Shown piece by piece: positions 55,975-64,000 of a stretch of 64,000 nucleotides of DNA; within the stretch, counting starts at the first letter, position 1, and each line of letters opens with the position of its first letter. Origin of the DNA: Kiritimatiellia bacterium. GTDB lineage: Bacteria > Verrucomicrobiota > Kiritimatiellia > UBA8416 > JABMPJ01. Location of the stretch: contig JASLOA010000008.1 of the NCBI GenBank assembly GCA_030745755.1, forward strand, positions 1-64,000, in the 5' to 3' direction. A program made the translations under genes and the position numbers. The notes under the pieces are model-generated. The model ran no database searches, had not been told where the DNA came from, and worked only from the letters and a program-made list of their open reading frames with translations.

Positions 55975-57459
55975 ATGAGTGGATTGGCGAAGATCCTGGC
56001 AGAGTTCCGTGACGGGATGCGGAGAGCGTGGCGGTTTGTTGCCGAGGATGTCTGGGACCTGGATGTGGGCTCCCTTGAGGGCGCTCGCGGTGCCGGTGTG
56101 CGCGTTGTGCGCGTTGTTTCCCTGGTGTTTCGTGGATTCAAAGCGGATGAGTGCCCGATTCACGCTGCCGCCCTGACCTTCAATACGCTGATGGCCATCG
56201 TGCCGGTTCTGGCGCTTTCCCTGGCCCTGGCACGCGGACTGGGAAACGAGGATTTTGCAAAGGAGAAGATTCGCAGCGTCGTATCGGAGTGGACCGTCCG
56301 GTTCGAGGATGCGCGTTCCGAGGGGATGGAGCCGGATGCATCACAAGCTCTGCCCGAGAGTGATGTCGGTGCGGAAGATGCGCCAGGAACCACCTTGGCG
56401 GAGGGCGGCTCGTTAGCCGGGGAGATCGACCACTTGGTTGAAGTCGGCTTCGAGAAGGTTGAGAATATCAGTTTTGCTGCCCTGGGTGGTGTGGGACTGG
56501 GGGTCCTGATTTGGATGGTGGTTTCCGTGTTGGGGCAGATCGAGGCCTCGTTTAACCGGGTCTGGGGGGTCGGCCATGGTCGAGCGCTCTGGCGAAAGTT
56601 CACCGACTATCTTAGCGTGCTGTTCATTCTTCCGTTTCTTGTTCTGCTCGCCTCATCGATCCCGGTTGTCGATTTCGCCACCCGATTTTTGGATGATTCC
56701 AGCGCGGAAATGGTGCGTGCCTTTGCCGGGTCCGGCTTTCTCAAGAACCTGATGGTGGTTCTGATGAGTACGCTCTCGTTCGGATTCATGATCATGTTCA
56801 TGCCCAACACACGTGTGCGCTTGTGGCCGGGGCTGACCGGTGGTCTGGTCAGCGCCTTGCTCTTTATTGCCTGGATGCTGCTGTGCGCACGGTTGCAGGT
56901 GGGTGCCGCGCGTTACGGGCGCATTTACGGGAGCTTTGCCACGGTTCCCATCGTGCTGGCGTGGGTCTACGTGAGTTGGGAGATTGTCCTCTTTGGTGCG
57001 GAAGTGGCCTTTGCATCTCAGAACTGCACCACCTACCGCATGGAGCGTTCGGCCCGATCGGCCAGCCTGCAGTCGCGGGCGCAACTGGCTCTGGTATTGG
57101 TGCTGCAGGCCGCGCGCACGATGCACCGCAAGGAGCCCTCACCGTTTGATGTCGAGGCCTTTGCTCATGAGCACCGCGTGCCGGTGCGCTTTGTGAATGG
57201 CGTTGTCGCGGAACTCTCGCGGGCTGGTATCATGGGAGAGTTGAGCGACGCCCAGGGCTGCTATGTACTGCGCCACTCGCCGACCGACCTGTCGGTCAAG
57301 GATGTGGTGGACGCGATTATGCAGCATGGAAGCGCGCCGGGCGACCTGGGACTCGATGGCCTCGATCCCGCCGTGTCCGAACTGCTCCAGCAGCTTGATG
57401 GTGGGATGGAAACCACGATCGGTCATATCCAGATCCAGGACCTGGTGACGACCGCCTGA
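55975..57459 (+). CDS. YihY/BrkB-family inner-membrane protein
   Basis: A 494-residue membrane protein. ADECPIHAAALTFNTLMAIV is the conserved opening of the Virul_fac_BrkB domain (formerly misnamed RNase BN). About six membrane spans follow, with the motif YGSFATVPIVLAWVYVSWEI and the EVAFASQN end. An Asp/Glu-rich insert (about 118-150) and a C-terminal winged-helix-like region of about 110 residues make it longer than E. coli YihY (290). Of two tandem ATGs (55969, 55975) the second has GGGAG at 7 bp. Function unsettled; export or permeability roles have been proposed. Confidence 0.85.
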   Translation: MSGLAKILAEFRDGMRRAWRFVAEDVWDLDVGSLEGARGAGVRVVRVVSLVFRGFKADECPIHAAALTFNTLMAIVPVLALSLALARGLGNEDFAKEKIRSVVSEWTVRFEDARSEGMEPDASQALPESDVGAEDAPGTTLAEGGSLAGEIDHLVEVGFEKVENISFAALGGVGLGVLIWMVVSVLGQIEASFNRVWGVGHGRALWRKFTDYLSVLFILPFLVLLASSIPVVDFATRFLDDSSAEMVRAFAGSGFLKNLMVVLMSTLSFGFMIMFMPNTRVRLWPGLTGGLVSALLFIAWMLLCARLQVGAARYGRIYGSFATVPIVLAWVYVSWEIVLFGAEVAFASQNCTTYRMERSARSASLQSRAQLALVLVLQAARTMHRKEPSPFDVEAFAHEHRVPVRFVNGVVAELSRAGIMGELSDAQGCYVLRHSPTDLSVKDVVDAIMQHGSAPGDLGLDGLDPAVSELLQQLDGGMETTIGHIQIQDLVTTA

Positions 57460-57951
57460 TCAGCCGGGCAGATCGAGGGCCATGGCGACTTCGGGGCAGG
57501 TTAAGGGGTTGTCGTACTTCGTGCAGCTCATGCATCCCGAGTAGATCTTGTGCATGAGTTGCTCTTTGGGTACCTCGACGAACCCGAGCGACTTGAAAAA
57601 GGGCGGGGTGAAGGTCAACGCAATGATGCGGGCCGGGTGCATGGGGGTCACGCGCTGAATGGCGCGATTGACCAGGTCGCGTCCCAGTCCCCGTCCCTGG
57701 TGAGTCTTCGCTATGGCCAGTGACTTGACTTCAACAAAAGGATGTCGGGGGGCACCGATTTCGGGCAGAACATGCCAGGATACGGTGCCAATGATGGCGC
57801 CGTCCTGCTCGGCAACAAGGAAGCGGTCGATGTTCTGCACAATATCGCCGATCGGGCGCGCCAGGAGCTCGTCAGGGTAGGCCTTGATCAGGTTGAAGAC
57901 CTGCTCGGCGTCGCGGAACTCGGCCGGTCTGATGGTGCAACTATCAGTCAT
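57460..57951 (-). CDS. GNAT N-acetyltransferase (short ArgA-like)
   Basis: A 163-residue acetyltransferase: TIRPAEFRDAEQVFNLIKAY, the acetyl-CoA loop KTHQGRGLGRDLVNRAI (Q/R-x2-G-x-G/A) and a cysteine-bearing C-terminus CMSCTKYDNPLTCPEVAM. That ending is typical of single-domain N-acetylglutamate synthases (ArgA-type without the kinase-like domain), so a role in arginine synthesis is likely but not proven. ATG 57951 is chosen; its stop is directly adjacent to that of the convergent BrkB gene. Confidence 0.78.
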   Translation of the reverse strand: MTDSCTIRPAEFRDAEQVFNLIKAYPDELLARPIGDIVQNIDRFLVAEQDGAIIGTVSWHVLPEIGAPRHPFVEVKSLAIAKTHQGRGLGRDLVNRAIQRVTPMHPARIIALTFTPPFFKSLGFVEVPKEQLMHKIYSGCMSCTKYDNPLTCPEVAMALDLPG

Positions 57952-58085
57952 GTGCTCTCTCACGTGTTGATCGATGGGAGTATCGGGGTGGGGACGATAG
58001 GGGTCAAGACTACTATTTGTGCGCAGAACAGGCTTGCACTTGCAGTGGTGTGAGTCCATAGTTCCGCGCTTTTCTTGATTCCAAG

Positions 58086-58117
58086 CAGAGACAGATACAG
58101 AGACAGAGACAGAGACG
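58086..58117. repeat. AGAGAC microsatellite in the fusA leader
   Basis: About five copies of a hexamer (CAGAGA/AGACAG) end 15 bp before the fusA ATG, next to its AGGAG ribosome-binding site. Slippage in the copy number would change leader length. Confidence 0.7.
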
Positions 58118-58131
58118 GTCAGGAGTAGATC

Positions 58132-60225
58132 ATGGGACGGGACATATCACTTAGCAATATTCGTAACATCGGGATCATGGCCCATATTGACGCGGGCAAG
58201 ACAACGGTGAGCGAGCGTATTCTCTTTTATTCAGGCAAGACGCACAAGATCGGTGAGGTGCATGACGGCGCTGCCATCATGGACTGGATGGACCAGGAGC
58301 AGGAACGTGGCATCACGATTACCTCCGCCGCGACCACCACGAGTTGGCGCGACCACCAGATTACGCTGATCGACACCCCGGGGCACGTGGACTTCACGGC
58401 CGAGGTGGAACGCAGTTTGCGTGTGCTGGACGGTGCCGTGGCCCTGTTCTGTGCCGTGGGCGGCGTGCAGCCGCAGTCCGAACAGGTCTGGCGCCAGAGC
58501 GAGAAATACAGCGTGCCGAAGTTGGCATTCGTCAACAAGATGGACCGCACGGGCGCTGATTTCTTTGGCGTCGTCGAGAGTATCCAGAATATCCTTGGCG
58601 CGAATGCGGTGCCGATGGTAGTGCCAATCGGTGCCGAAGATAAGTTTGAAGGCGTGATCGACCTGATCACGATGCGGGCCATCTACTACAGCGACAAGGA
58701 CATGGGCGCGACCTATCACGAGGAGGACATCCCGGCCGATCGACTCGAAGAGGCCAAGACGTGGCGCGCCAACCTGGTTGAGAAGTGCGCCGAGCAGGGC
58801 GATGACGATCTGCTGGAGAAGTTTCTCGAGACCGGCGACCTGAGCGAAGAAGAGATTCGCATGATTATCCGCCATGCCACGGTCGATCGCCGCGTGATCC
58901 CGGCCTATTGCGGGTCGGCCTTCAAGAACAAGGGCGTGCAGCGTCTGCTGGACGGCATTGTCGATTTCCTGCCATCGCCCGAGGATATTCCGCCGATCAT
59001 CCATGCGCATGATGATGGTGAAACGGAGTTACAGGCCAACGACGAGGAGATCTTCTCCGCGATGGCGTTCAAGGTGGTGGCTGACAAGCACATGGGCAAA
59101 CTCGTCTTTATGCGTATCTACTCGGGTTCTGTTGAGTCGGGCACAACGGTGTACAACAGCACGCAGGACAAGACGCAGCGTATCGGGCGTATCATTCGCA
59201 TGCACGCCAACCGCCAGCAGGCCCTCGACCGCGCCATGTGCGGTGACATTATTGCGGTGGTGGGATTGTCACAGACCCGCACCGGCGACACGATCTGCAT
59301 GAAGGACCACCCGATCCTGCTCGACAGCATTGAGTTCCCTGCGCCCGTGATGTCGATCAGTATCAAGCCGGCTACGCGCCAGGATAACGATAAGATGGGT
59401 GCGGCCCTGCATGCCCTGGCCGAGGAGGACCCGACCTTTACCGTAGGCTTCGATGATGAGACGTCTGAAACGATCATCGCCGGTATGGGTGAGCTTCACC
59501 TGGAGATCCTGGTCGAGCGGCTCAAGCGTGAGTTCAGCGTGGTGGCCGATGTCGGTCGGCCCGAGGTGGCTTATCGCGAAACCGCCACGGTTGGGCTCGA
59601 AGGGCAGTACAAGCACTCCAAGCAGTCCGGCGGACGCGGCCAGTACGGCCACGTGCACCTGCGCCTCGAACCGCAGGAACCGGGACGCGGCTTCTCGTTC
59701 GAGAACGAGGTCAAGGGCGGCAACATTCCGTCCGAGTACATCACGGCCGTCGAGAAGGGCGTTATCAAGGCCATGGTGAGCGGCCCGTTTGCCGGTTATC
59801 CCGTGGTGGACATGAAGGTGACGGTGTTCGATGGTTCATCGCACGACGTGGACTCCAGCGAGTTTGCTTTCACCGAGGCGGCGCGGGTTTGCTTCCGCAA
59901 CGTCTTCATGCAGGGGCAGCCCGAGCTGCTTGAGCCGATCATGTTGGTCGAGGTATCGGCGCCCGAGGACTACATGGGGTCGGTCACCGGGTCAATCTGT
60001 CAGCGACGCGGCCGCATTGAATCGATGAGCGAACAGCCCGGCGGCATTCGCGTGGTGGAGGGACGTGTCCCGCTGAGCGAGATGTTCGGTTACTCCAACG
60101 CGATCCGCACCGTTACGCAGGGACGCGGCAACTTCACGATGCACTTCGAACACTACGAAGCCGTCCCGTTCGCCATCGCCGAAGAGATCATCAAGAAGCG
60201 TCGCGAAGCCAACAAGATTAAGTAG
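58132..60225 (+). CDS. fusA: Elongation factor G
   Basis: A 697-residue translational GTPase that drives ribosome translocation. G1 is AHIDAGKTT, switch [12 protein letters not shown]4 NKMD, G5 in GSAFKNKGV. Domains II-V follow, with [20 protein letters not shown] and [17 protein letters not shown]. It is not in a str operon: rpsL, rpsG and tuf are absent. A second EF-G may exist elsewhere, as in many PVC bacteria (inference). ATG 58132 has AGGAG upstream. Confidence 0.95.
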   Translation: MGRDISLSNIRNIGIMAHIDAGKTTVSERILFYSGKTHKIGEVHDGAAIMDWMDQEQERGITITSAATTTSWRDHQITLIDTPGHVDFTAEVERSLRVLDGAVALFCAVGGVQPQSEQVWRQSEKYSVPKLAFVNKMDRTGADFFGVVESIQNILGANAVPMVVPIGAEDKFEGVIDLITMRAIYYSDKDMGATYHEEDIPADRLEEAKTWRANLVEKCAEQGDDDLLEKFLETGDLSEEEIRMIIRHATVDRRVIPAYCGSAFKNKGVQRLLDGIVDFLPSPEDIPPIIHAHDDGETELQANDEEIFSAMAFKVVADKHMGKLVFMRIYSGSVESGTTVYNSTQDKTQRIGRIIRMHANRQQALDRAMCGDIIAVVGLSQTRTGDTICMKDHPILLDSIEFPAPVMSISIKPATRQDNDKMGAALHALAEEDPTFTVGFDDETSETIIAGMGELHLEILVERLKREFSVVADVGRPEVAYRETATVGLEGQYKHSKQSGGRGQYGHVHLRLEPQEPGRGFSFENEVKGGNIPSEYITAVEKGVIKAMVSGPFAGYPVVDMKVTVFDGSSHDVDSSEFAFTEAARVCFRNVFMQGQPELLEPIMLVEVSAPEDYMGSVTGSICQRRGRIESMSEQPGGIRVVEGRVPLSEMFGYSNAIRTVTQGRGNFTMHFEHYEAVPFAIAEEIIKKRREANKIK

Positions 60226-60231
60226 TTCGGC

Positions 60232-60588
60232 CTAGAACGGCGGTTCGTCGCTGTCGAGATCTTCGGGGACGAGTGAGTCGTCATCCACAGGAGGTTCCGG
60301 GTCGCCTGCGGCTGCTTCAGCGGCGGGTTCGAGGCGCCAGGCGGTCAGATCGGTGTAGTAGCGCCCGTTGTGCTCGTTGCCGCGCAGGTCGAACGTCACC
60401 TTTACGCGCTGGCCCACTTGGATGTCGCTGAGCAGAGCGGTCTTATCCTTAACGCACCCAAACTTGATATCCTGCGGGTAGCGGTCATCCTCGGTTGTCA
60501 CAACAAACTCACGCTTGTTGAATCCACTCGGAAACGTCACCTCATCCATCACAACCTTCACAGTCCCGGTCATCTCATACGCTGCCAT
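60232..60588 (-). CDS. DUF3127 OB-fold protein with SSB-like acidic tail
   Basis: A 118-residue protein. The core ([60 protein letters not shown]) is the DUF3127 domain, predicted to be an OB fold. The C-terminus is a disordered acidic tail ending DSDEPPF. Single-stranded DNA-binding proteins end in a very similar acidic tip with terminal Pro-Phe (DDDIPF) used to recruit repair enzymes. ATG 60588 has GAGGAG at 7 bp. Function unknown, possibly nucleic-acid binding. Confidence 0.82.
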   Translation of the reverse strand: MAAYEMTGTVKVVMDEVTFPSGFNKREFVVTTEDDRYPQDIKFGCVKDKTALLSDIQVGQRVKVTFDLRGNEHNGRYYTDLTAWRLEPAAEAAAGDPEPPVDDDSLVPEDLDSDEPPF

Positions 60589-60693
60589 CGCTCATCTCCT
60601 CTGTTGGTCGGGTGAGTGTCGGGTGTTGGTTGGCATGTGTCAAGTTTTCGGGGAGCAAGCAGTTCTCATTATGCCCCTTTCGAAGGCCCTTCT

Positions 60694-60768
60694 GTCATCC
60701 CGAGCGAAGCGAGGGATCTCATAATCATGGAAAGCATTGGAGATCCCTCGACAAGCTCGGGATGACAA
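60694..60768. repeat. REP-like palindrome copy 7
   Basis: GTCATCCCGAGCGAAGCGAG then GGATCTC, and inverted GAGATCCCTCGACAAGCTCG then GGATGAC. It lies between the DUF3127 gene and tRNA-Leu; the rest of this 306-bp gap holds nothing I recognise apart from the tRNA promoter. Confidence 0.9.
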
Positions 60769-60849
60769 GCCAGCGTTTGCGGAGCGCAGTGGTCATCGTG
60801 AGAACTGTTGCAGAGAGCAGATGCTCAGGCCATTTGGGCGAGCCGAATC

Positions 60850-60878
60850 TTGACAGCGTGTGGCTTACAACCGACACT
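60850..60878 (+). promoter_or_regulatory. Candidate promoter of tRNA-Leu
   Basis: TTGACA (60850-60855), 17 bp, then GACACT (60873-60878); the tRNA begins 17 bp further on. The -35 box is perfect, the -10 box weak. Confidence 0.35.
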
Positions 60879-60894
60879 CACACCTCTTCAGCAC

Positions 60895-60979
60895 GGGCGA
60901 GTGGTGAAATTGGCAGACACGCAGGATTTAGGATCCTGTGCCTCACGGCTTGCGGGTTCGAGTCCCGCCTCGCCCACCA
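60895..60979 (+). tRNA. tRNA-Leu(UAG)
   Basis: An 85-nt class II tRNA. The acceptor arms GGGCGAG and CTCGCCC pair fully, followed by A and an encoded CCA. The D-loop region is TGGTGAAATTGGCAGACACG, the anticodon stem CAGGA-TCCTG encloses TTTAGGA with anticodon TAG, a variable arm TGCCTCACGGCTT follows, and the T arm is GCGGGTTCGAGTCCCGC. It reads CUA/CUN leucine codons. It lies 41 bp before galK. Confidence 0.96.
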
Positions 60980-61020
60980 CTCAGGCCGCCTGAGGTCATT
61001 ACGAAACAGGGAAGTTCTTC

Positions 61021-62175
61021 ATGTACGATACCGTTGCAAAGGCATTTCAAGATCATTTCGGACATCCTCACACCGTGGCGTCCTACGCCCCCGGGCGTGT
61101 GGAGGTCCTGGGCAACCACACGGATTACAATGAAGGCTTTGTCCTTTCGGCGGCTATCAACTTTGGTACCTATTTCCTGGCGTCGCCTTCGGAGGATACG
61201 ACCTGTCGGATCGTTGCCGGCGACCTGATGGCAGAGGTCTCTTTCGACGTCAGTGCCCCGAACCCGGTGACCGAGAACACCTGGGCCAACTACGTGATCG
61301 GTGTCTTGGCAGGTCTGCAGTCTCATGGCGAAGCCCAGGGGGGCTTTAACGGCATGTTCCTCGGGAACATTCCGCTGGGAGCGGGGCTGTCCAGCTCGGC
61401 GGCCCTCGAGATGTGCACGGGTTTGGCTCTTGGCAAGCTGTACGGTATTGAGGTCGAGCCCCTCGAGATGGCGAAAATCGGGCAGAAGGCCGAGCACGAG
61501 CACGCCGGGGTGAAGTGTGGACTGCTGGACCAGGTGTCGAGCCTGTTCGGGCAGGAAAATGCACTGGTGATGACCGATTTCCGGTCACTCGAGGTGCAGA
61601 CGCTCCCCATGGGGGACGATGCGGCCTTCCTGATGTGCAATACGAAAGCCAAGCATGCCCTCGTGGATGGGGAGTACAACGAACGTCGCGAGCATTGCGA
61701 AGGGGCCGCCGCCTATTTCAAGGGCGCACTATCGCACCCGGTCGCAGCACTTCGTGATGTCAGTTGGGCTGAGTGGGAGGCTCACGAGTCGAAAATGCCC
61801 GCCTTGGCCGCCAGGCGAGCCGCTCACCCGATCGGCGAATCGGAACGCGTTCTGAAGGGTCGGCAGCTTCTTGACGCTGGCGACTTAGCCGGGTTTGGCA
61901 AGCTGATGTTCGACAGCCACGACAGCTCGGCCAACTACTTTGAGAACTCCTGCCCCGAACTCGATACGATCGTGAACGCGGCCAAGGGCATCCCCGGTGT
62001 TCTCGGTGCACGTCTTTCCGGCGGGGGATTCGGAGGAAGCGTGGTCGCTCTCATTCATCCGCGCGATGCCGAGACGGTTGCACACGCCATCAATGCCGTC
62101 TTCGAGAAGGCACACGGTCATCCCTGTGATATCAGCGTGATCACCCCGTCCGCTGGTGCCCGCATTGTTGGGTAG
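61021..62175 (+). CDS. galK: Galactokinase
   Basis: Phosphorylates galactose at C1 in the Leloir pathway. The 384-residue GHMP kinase has the substrate signature GRVEVLGNHTDYNEGFVLSA, the ATP-binding LGAGLSSSAALEMCTGLALG, the catalytic-Asp region VKCGLLDQVSSLFG and the C-terminal GARLSGGGFGGSVVAL. In GalK the usual motif is GRVNLIGEHTDY; here GNHTDY replaces GEHTDY, a substitution next to the sugar site. GGGAAG lies upstream of ATG 61021. galE is 27 kb away on the other strand. Confidence 0.93.
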   Translation: MYDTVAKAFQDHFGHPHTVASYAPGRVEVLGNHTDYNEGFVLSAAINFGTYFLASPSEDTTCRIVAGDLMAEVSFDVSAPNPVTENTWANYVIGVLAGLQSHGEAQGGFNGMFLGNIPLGAGLSSSAALEMCTGLALGKLYGIEVEPLEMAKIGQKAEHEHAGVKCGLLDQVSSLFGQENALVMTDFRSLEVQTLPMGDDAAFLMCNTKAKHALVDGEYNERREHCEGAAAYFKGALSHPVAALRDVSWAEWEAHESKMPALAARRAAHPIGESERVLKGRQLLDAGDLAGFGKLMFDSHDSSANYFENSCPELDTIVNAAKGIPGVLGARLSGGGFGGSVVALIHPRDAETVAHAINAVFEKAHGHPCDISVITPSAGARIVG

Positions 62176-62241
62176 TCATGCGTCGTGAGCGTGCGTGTGC
62201 CGGGCTGGTTGTGGGCAAGAAAGCGCCCCGCGTCTCATGCC

Positions 62242-63051
62242 TCAGAAATAGTACCCCATGCCGATTGTGTAGTGACGGTCGGAGCCGTCGAAGAGGATGG
62301 CGTCGAGCTGGATCAGCCAGCCGTTGGCGATGCGCATGTCGGCGCCGAGTCGCATCCCCATATCGTGGTAGCCTTTGCCTTTGAGCGGAGCGTGGTCGAT
62401 ATCCCAATCACTGTAGATGGGACCGATGTAGGCCGAGATACCGGTGGGGTGGCGGCGGTTCCAAACGGACTCGGTCGCCCGATTATGCGTATAGCGGATC
62501 AGCGGCGAGATGGTGAGTTCGGACCACTTGAAATAGTCGTCCGTATTGGCCAGGTCGGCCGCGAGGGTCCCGGTAATCTGGCCAAAGTAGACCCCGTCGA
62601 TCTTCATGGAGGCCTCACGATAGGCGACGTCGACCTCCAGGCGGATGGCGTGGCGACGGGGCACGACGGGCGTGCCATCGATGACGGTGTCCCATAGGGC
62701 GGCGCGGGCACCGATACCCCACTCGAATCCTCCCGTGCTCTCAATCACGCCCACCTGCATGCCTGCCGTGCCTGCCTCCGCATACAAGGCAAGGGAGGGC
62801 AGGATGTCCAGGCCGACGCCGGCCGTGATGTGGCTGAATTCGACAGCCGTAACCCGGTTCTCAAAACGCATTTCGCGATCTGACTGGACGTAAGCCATGG
62901 AGAAGGAAAGACCCTCGGGCTCCTTCAGCGTGATCAACCCTTCCTTTGGACCGGCCATGCTGCCCGCAACGGCAGAGAGGGCGGCTGATGAGGCCAGGAG
63001 GGCCAGAATGGCGAGAACACGGCGATAGGGGTGTGCATGGCATGTAGTCAT
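62242..63051 (-). CDS. Putative outer-membrane beta-barrel protein
   Basis: A 269-residue protein with a signal peptide (about residues 8-30, VLAILALLASSAALSAVAG) and alternating hydrophobic/polar strands throughout (LSFSMAYVQSDREMRF; HAIRLEVDVAYREASMKI; YTIGMGYYF). It ends in an aromatic residue, Phe, as most barrels recognised by the BAM complex do. I recognise no family. It is convergent with galK (66 bp between stops), so a role in galactose uptake is not implied. Confidence 0.65.
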   Translation of the reverse strand: MTTCHAHPYRRVLAILALLASSAALSAVAGSMAGPKEGLITLKEPEGLSFSMAYVQSDREMRFENRVTAVEFSHITAGVGLDILPSLALYAEAGTAGMQVGVIESTGGFEWGIGARAALWDTVIDGTPVVPRRHAIRLEVDVAYREASMKIDGVYFGQITGTLAADLANTDDYFKWSELTISPLIRYTHNRATESVWNRRHPTGISAYIGPIYSDWDIDHAPLKGKGYHDMGMRLGADMRIANGWLIQLDAILFDGSDRHYTIGMGYYF

Positions 63052-63165
63052 GACAGGATCGTAGTCAGGTCAATTCACCATTGTCAAGGGGGCAGCCACG
63101 CCCTATCGTGATGTATTGCATGTTTAGGACCGGAAACTGAAGAATCTAGCCGGAGCTGATGACCT

Positions 63166-64000
63166 ATGAAAGAGCGATTGCTGCTGTCGCTGGCGATTTG
63201 TGGTGTGTGTGTGTTGATCCTGGGAGCGGGCTGCCGTCACTTGGAGCCTGCTGTGGAGGACCCGGCGGCCGTGGAAGAGGTGGTCGAGGCGTCACTCGAA
63301 CCCGTCATTGATCTGTACGAGCAGGAACAGTTCGACCAGGCCCTGGTGGCGTGGATCGATGCCACGCAAGGTGTTCCGCCTACGCCTACAGCGCTGGATC
63401 TGCGCACGCGCATCCTTGCCGCCTTGCGTGATGAACAGGCACGGCAGGGCGTGGTTGACCGCAAGGCCTCAACCGAGGCCATGGGTGTGGAGGCCGTTCT
63501 GAACGAAGCGCTCCCGCCTAGCTATGGCGCTGTTCGCTATGAGCGCCGTTCAATACGGAGCCATGTCAGTCCCGACAGCCCGATGCGCAAGGTTCTGGAC
63601 CGCAAGGTGTCGATTCACCTTGTTGACGCGGCCCTTCCGGCCATTCTCGGAGTACTTGGCGCCGATGACAACATCAATATCGTCGCCGATCGCGGTCTGG
63701 GCGGGGGCAAGAAACTCGATATGCAGTTGGACGACGTGCCGCTTAGCGAACTGCTCGACTACGTGTCGCGCAACTACGGCATTAAGTTCTACGTGGGCGA
63801 GAACCTGATCTGGGCAACGCCGGCCGCAGCGAAGCAGGCCGGCCCGCTTGAGACACGCATCTACAAGCTGCACAAGGGCGTTCAGTTTCACACGACGGAC
63901 TGGCATGTGCTGGCGGGTCCGCAGAAGAAGGCTGGACCGAATCCGGTCAATCGTACCGATCTCTCGTTCATGGCCACCGAACTGCCTGCGAGGACAACCT
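63166..64000 (+). CDS. Secretin-like lipoprotein (PilQ/GspD N-terminal domain), partial
   Basis: The frame from ATG 63166 stays open to the window end (278 codons). It has a lipobox (LILGAGC), a helical TPR-like region (VIDLYEQEQFDQALVAWIDA), and then VSIHLVDAALPAILGVLGAD, followed by NINIVADRGLGG and VPLSELLDYVSRNYGIKFYV. This is the STN/secretin N-domain pattern (repeated LxNVxLxxAL-type units) of type II, IV or competence secretins. The beta-barrel pore domain would lie beyond the window. Role: outer-membrane channel for pili or secretion (inference). Confidence 0.7.
   Translation, partial: MKERLLLSLAICGVCVLILGAGCRHLEPAVEDPAAVEEVVEASLEPVIDLYEQEQFDQALVAWIDATQGVPPTPTALDLRTRILAALRDEQARQGVVDRKASTEAMGVEAVLNEALPPSYGAVRYERRSIRSHVSPDSPMRKVLDRKVSIHLVDAALPAILGVLGADDNINIVADRGLGGGKKLDMQLDDVPLSELLDYVSRNYGIKFYVGENLIWATPAAAKQAGPLETRIYKLHKGVQFHTTDWHVLAGPQKKAGPNPVNRTDLSFMATELPARTT

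Overview
The window looks like a chromosomal segment of a free-living, Gram-negative, sugar- and sulfated-glycan-using bacterium of moderately high GC. Lnt, LpoB, several lipobox proteins, a beta-barrel candidate and a secretin-like protein show a diderm envelope. The mixture of formylglycine-type sulfatases, DUF72, DUF3127, AraC-controlled sugar operons and very many intergenic palindromic repeats suggests the PVC superphylum (Kiritimatiellota/Lentisphaerota/Verrucomicrobiota-like). That placement is inference; no rRNA is present.

Layout. 0.2-3.2 kb: two overlapping secreted sulfatases, minus strand. 3.4-4.2 kb: decayed gene fragments (an AraC-type regulator broken by a frameshift, and a piece of another gene). 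4.5-10 kb: a minus-strand amino-sugar operon (ROK-like protein, PIG-L deacetylase, NagB, NahK-like kinase) divergent from an AraC regulator. 10-13 kb: an M16C (PreP-like) protease. 13-24.6 kb: a plus-strand housekeeping run: ispD, metallophosphatase, ferredoxin, radical SAM, secA, lnt, prfB (with an intact programmed +1 frameshift), yicC, gmk, coaC. 24.7-31.4 kb: DUF72 and a methyltransferase between two direct repeats, then xylA-xylB divergent from an AraC regulator. 31.6-34.4 kb: galE-creB-creC, with the kinase truncated before its ATPase domain. 34.7-41.2 kb: a tightly overlapped minus-strand operon of a MotA/ExbB-like channel with a coiled-coil tail, an ExbD/MotB-like single-span protein, a large secreted coiled-coil protein, a Nudix hydrolase, LpoB and a COG3014 lipoprotein. 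41.4-49.5 kb: a phospholipase D and a YejABEF-like peptide ABC transporter. 49.7-50.4 kb: a Doc/AbrB toxin-antitoxin pair. 50.7-64 kb: lipid kinase, FmdB, a lipoprotein, ftsB-eno, rfbB, a BrkB protein, a GNAT, fusA, DUF3127, tRNA-Leu(UAG), galK, an outer-membrane-protein candidate and a secretin-like gene running off the end.

How the parts fit. Sulfatases, GlcNAc/hexosamine, xylose and galactose genes (galE, galK) point to degradation of host or algal polysaccharides. Lnt, SecA, LpoB, FtsB, the PLD and the stator-like operon serve envelope building.

The most novel candidate is the stator-like envelope operon at 37.0-41.2 kb linked to LpoB. The most striking non-coding signal is the repeat landscape: at least five families, including seven copies of a REP-like palindrome, an 80-bp tandem repeat whose hairpin stem changes with compensation while the loop is kept, and short-unit tandem repeats whose two arms are self-complementary, one of which supplies the last codons and the stop of lnt.
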